Both the position numbers and the translations under genes were made by a program. From Letharia columbiana (taxonomy: Eukaryota > Ascomycota > Lecanoromycetes > Lecanorales > Parmeliaceae), in NCBI RefSeq assembly GCF_014066305.1, contig NW_023501050.1:744001-808000 (forward strand): DNA of 64,000 nt, given 5' to 3'. How positions within the stretch are numbered: the stretch's first letter is position 1; each line of letters starts with the position of its first letter. Of this stretch, positions 62,690 through 64,000 are shown one piece after another. A model generated the notes under the pieces. It did not search any database and was not told where the DNA came from. It saw nothing but the letters and a program-made list of their open reading frames with translations.

Positions 62690-63004
62690 ATTCATTTCTC
62701 GAATCCGATAAAGCACCGTCGCTATCTGTGATATCGACGTTATCGATTTCGAATTCTTCATTTATATCTATCGCGTAAAGTTATACTTCCTCGAAGCGAC
62801 CTTTTTCTCGACCTCGATTTAAGTAGTTATTATATAGTTCTTTCGATAATAATCTTTCTTATCGCAGTTATAGTATATTAATTCCCTTAATTTTAAATCA
62901 ATCTTATTATTTAGAGATATAGCAATCGTAGTCTTAATAATAGATATAAGATATATATTAATCGTAGTTCGTGTGATAATTAGCTTAATAGTAGTCTTCT
63001 TAAC
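62690..63004 (-). mobile_element. Retrotransposon gag zinc-knuckle fragment
   Basis: The minus strand reads LRELIYYNCDKKDYYRKNY. This is a CCHC knuckle (CxxCxGxxxHxxxxC) in which Cys, Gly, His and Cys have become Tyr, Asp, Tyr and Tyr. TGT-to-TAT, GGT-to-GAT and CAC-to-TAC are all C-to-T or G-to-A, as expected for RIP. It is a relic of a gag gene. Confidence 0.7.
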
Positions 63005-63185
63005 CCTTTTTTTTTTTCCTTTTTTTATAATAAAAATTATTTTTTTAAAAAAAATTTTTTTTAATATTATATAAAAAAAAAAACTCCCCAAAATATAATT
63101 TAACTCTTTTATTTATTTATTTATTTTTTTAAAAAAAAAAAAACTTAAAAAAAAAAAAAATAAAAAAAAAAAAAAAAAAATATAT
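63005..63185. repeat. Third near-pure A/T tract
   Basis: Poly-A/poly-T runs interrupt the gag relic on its 5' side (minus strand). Confidence 0.8.
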
Positions 63186-64000
63186 CGAATAAAGTCTAAA
63201 TAGAAGTCGATAAAAGGTCGAATTTCTTATTATAAAATATATATATCACGTAATATATTACTACGTCGATCTAAATTCTTATAGATATTAATTAACTCGT
63301 TTATAATCTTAATAAAAGATTAATATAAGTTAATAAAGTTTCGAAGTCTTCTATATATTATATATTATATAGTCTTATCGCCGAGTTATAAGACTATATA
63401 AACTATCTTAAAGTTCTCGATAAGATAATAATCGCTATTAATCTTAAATTTCTATTTTATTTTAAAGAACTAGTTATCTTAGATAGAGTTACTATCGTTA
63501 ATAAATAGAGATAAATCTAAAATCTTAACTAATTTCTCTTTTAAATATCTAGATATACGTTCCTCCTTAATTAATAATAGCTATAAGTCTTTTATTAACT
63601 ATATATTAAAGCTATTAACTTTCCGCTATAGAGAAGTTATATTCTTCTAGAAGTCTTAAGCTAGTTAATTTATTTTCTTAATTATTCTATAAGTCTAATA
63701 TAAATTATTTATAATTAAATTCTTTTTTATTATAGCGACGTAATATCGAGTAATAACCTTTCAAGAATTATCTTACTTCTAATAAATTTCATTTAGTATA
63801 ATTATAAATTCGTCGAGTTAATACTTAGTTTAATATTGTAATTATAGACTATTAGCGATATCTTAAGACGTATTTATCGAGTTCGTCTTATTAGAGGCAT
63901 CATCTAATAGAACTAATACTTATTAAAACTTAATTTACTCTAGTAGAGTCTTAATTTAATTTATTCTTTTAATATTAGACTTTACTATAAGAAAGAAGAA
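63186..64000. other. AT-rich RIP-mutated sequence to the window end
   Basis: This may be the upstream part of the gag relic on the minus strand, but no clear motif is readable. No gene is seen. Confidence 0.45.

Overview
The window reads as nuclear DNA of a filamentous ascomycete (Pezizomycotina; a Dothideomycete is my best guess, by analogy only). The reasons are many 45-70 nt introns with GT(A/G)(A/N)GT donors and CTAAC/CTGAC-like branch sites, a complete fungal carotenoid-opsin gene cluster, and long AT-rich blocks in which CpA and TpG are nearly gone while CpG survives, the mark of repeat-induced point mutation (RIP). All intron/exon models were built by hand and checked for phase; none was checked against transcripts or databases.

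Layout. 1-14.2 kb, all on the minus strand: a gene running off the left edge with an internal duplication, a broken MFS transporter, a six-exon gene for a probable nuclear protein, a seven-exon Ded1/Vasa-type DEAD-box RNA helicase, and a decayed gene with four tandem repeats. 14.2-16.4 kb is gene-free but carries a palindrome and an array of eroded ~73-bp repeats.

16.4-28.5 kb is the centre of the window: carX-type carotenoid oxygenase (minus), then on the plus strand bifunctional lycopene cyclase/phytoene synthase, an uncharacterised gene, phytoene desaturase and a proton-pump-type rhodopsin. Together they make phytoene, desaturate and cyclise it, cleave a carotenoid to retinal, and supply the opsin that binds retinal. 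Near-palindromic CGGAG...CTCCG sites lie upstream of carX/carRA, carB and carO and may be a shared control element. A tRNA-Pro(AGG) with an intron follows at 29.0 kb.

30.9-34.8 kb holds small lineage-type genes, including a dual-specificity-phosphatase-like protein that has lost its catalytic cysteine and arginine. At 35.5 kb composition switches to RIP-mutated repeats: related LTRs, Ty3/gypsy gag, integrase and reverse transcriptase relics, minisatellites, and near-pure A/T tracts. One normal-composition island (41.5-45.1 kb) sits in this desert and carries an intact five-exon secreted GH47 alpha-1,2-mannosidase. It is flanked by an inverted repeat whose left arm is unmutated and whose right arm is RIP-mutated. 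A second small unmutated island lies at about 53.9-54.75 kb.
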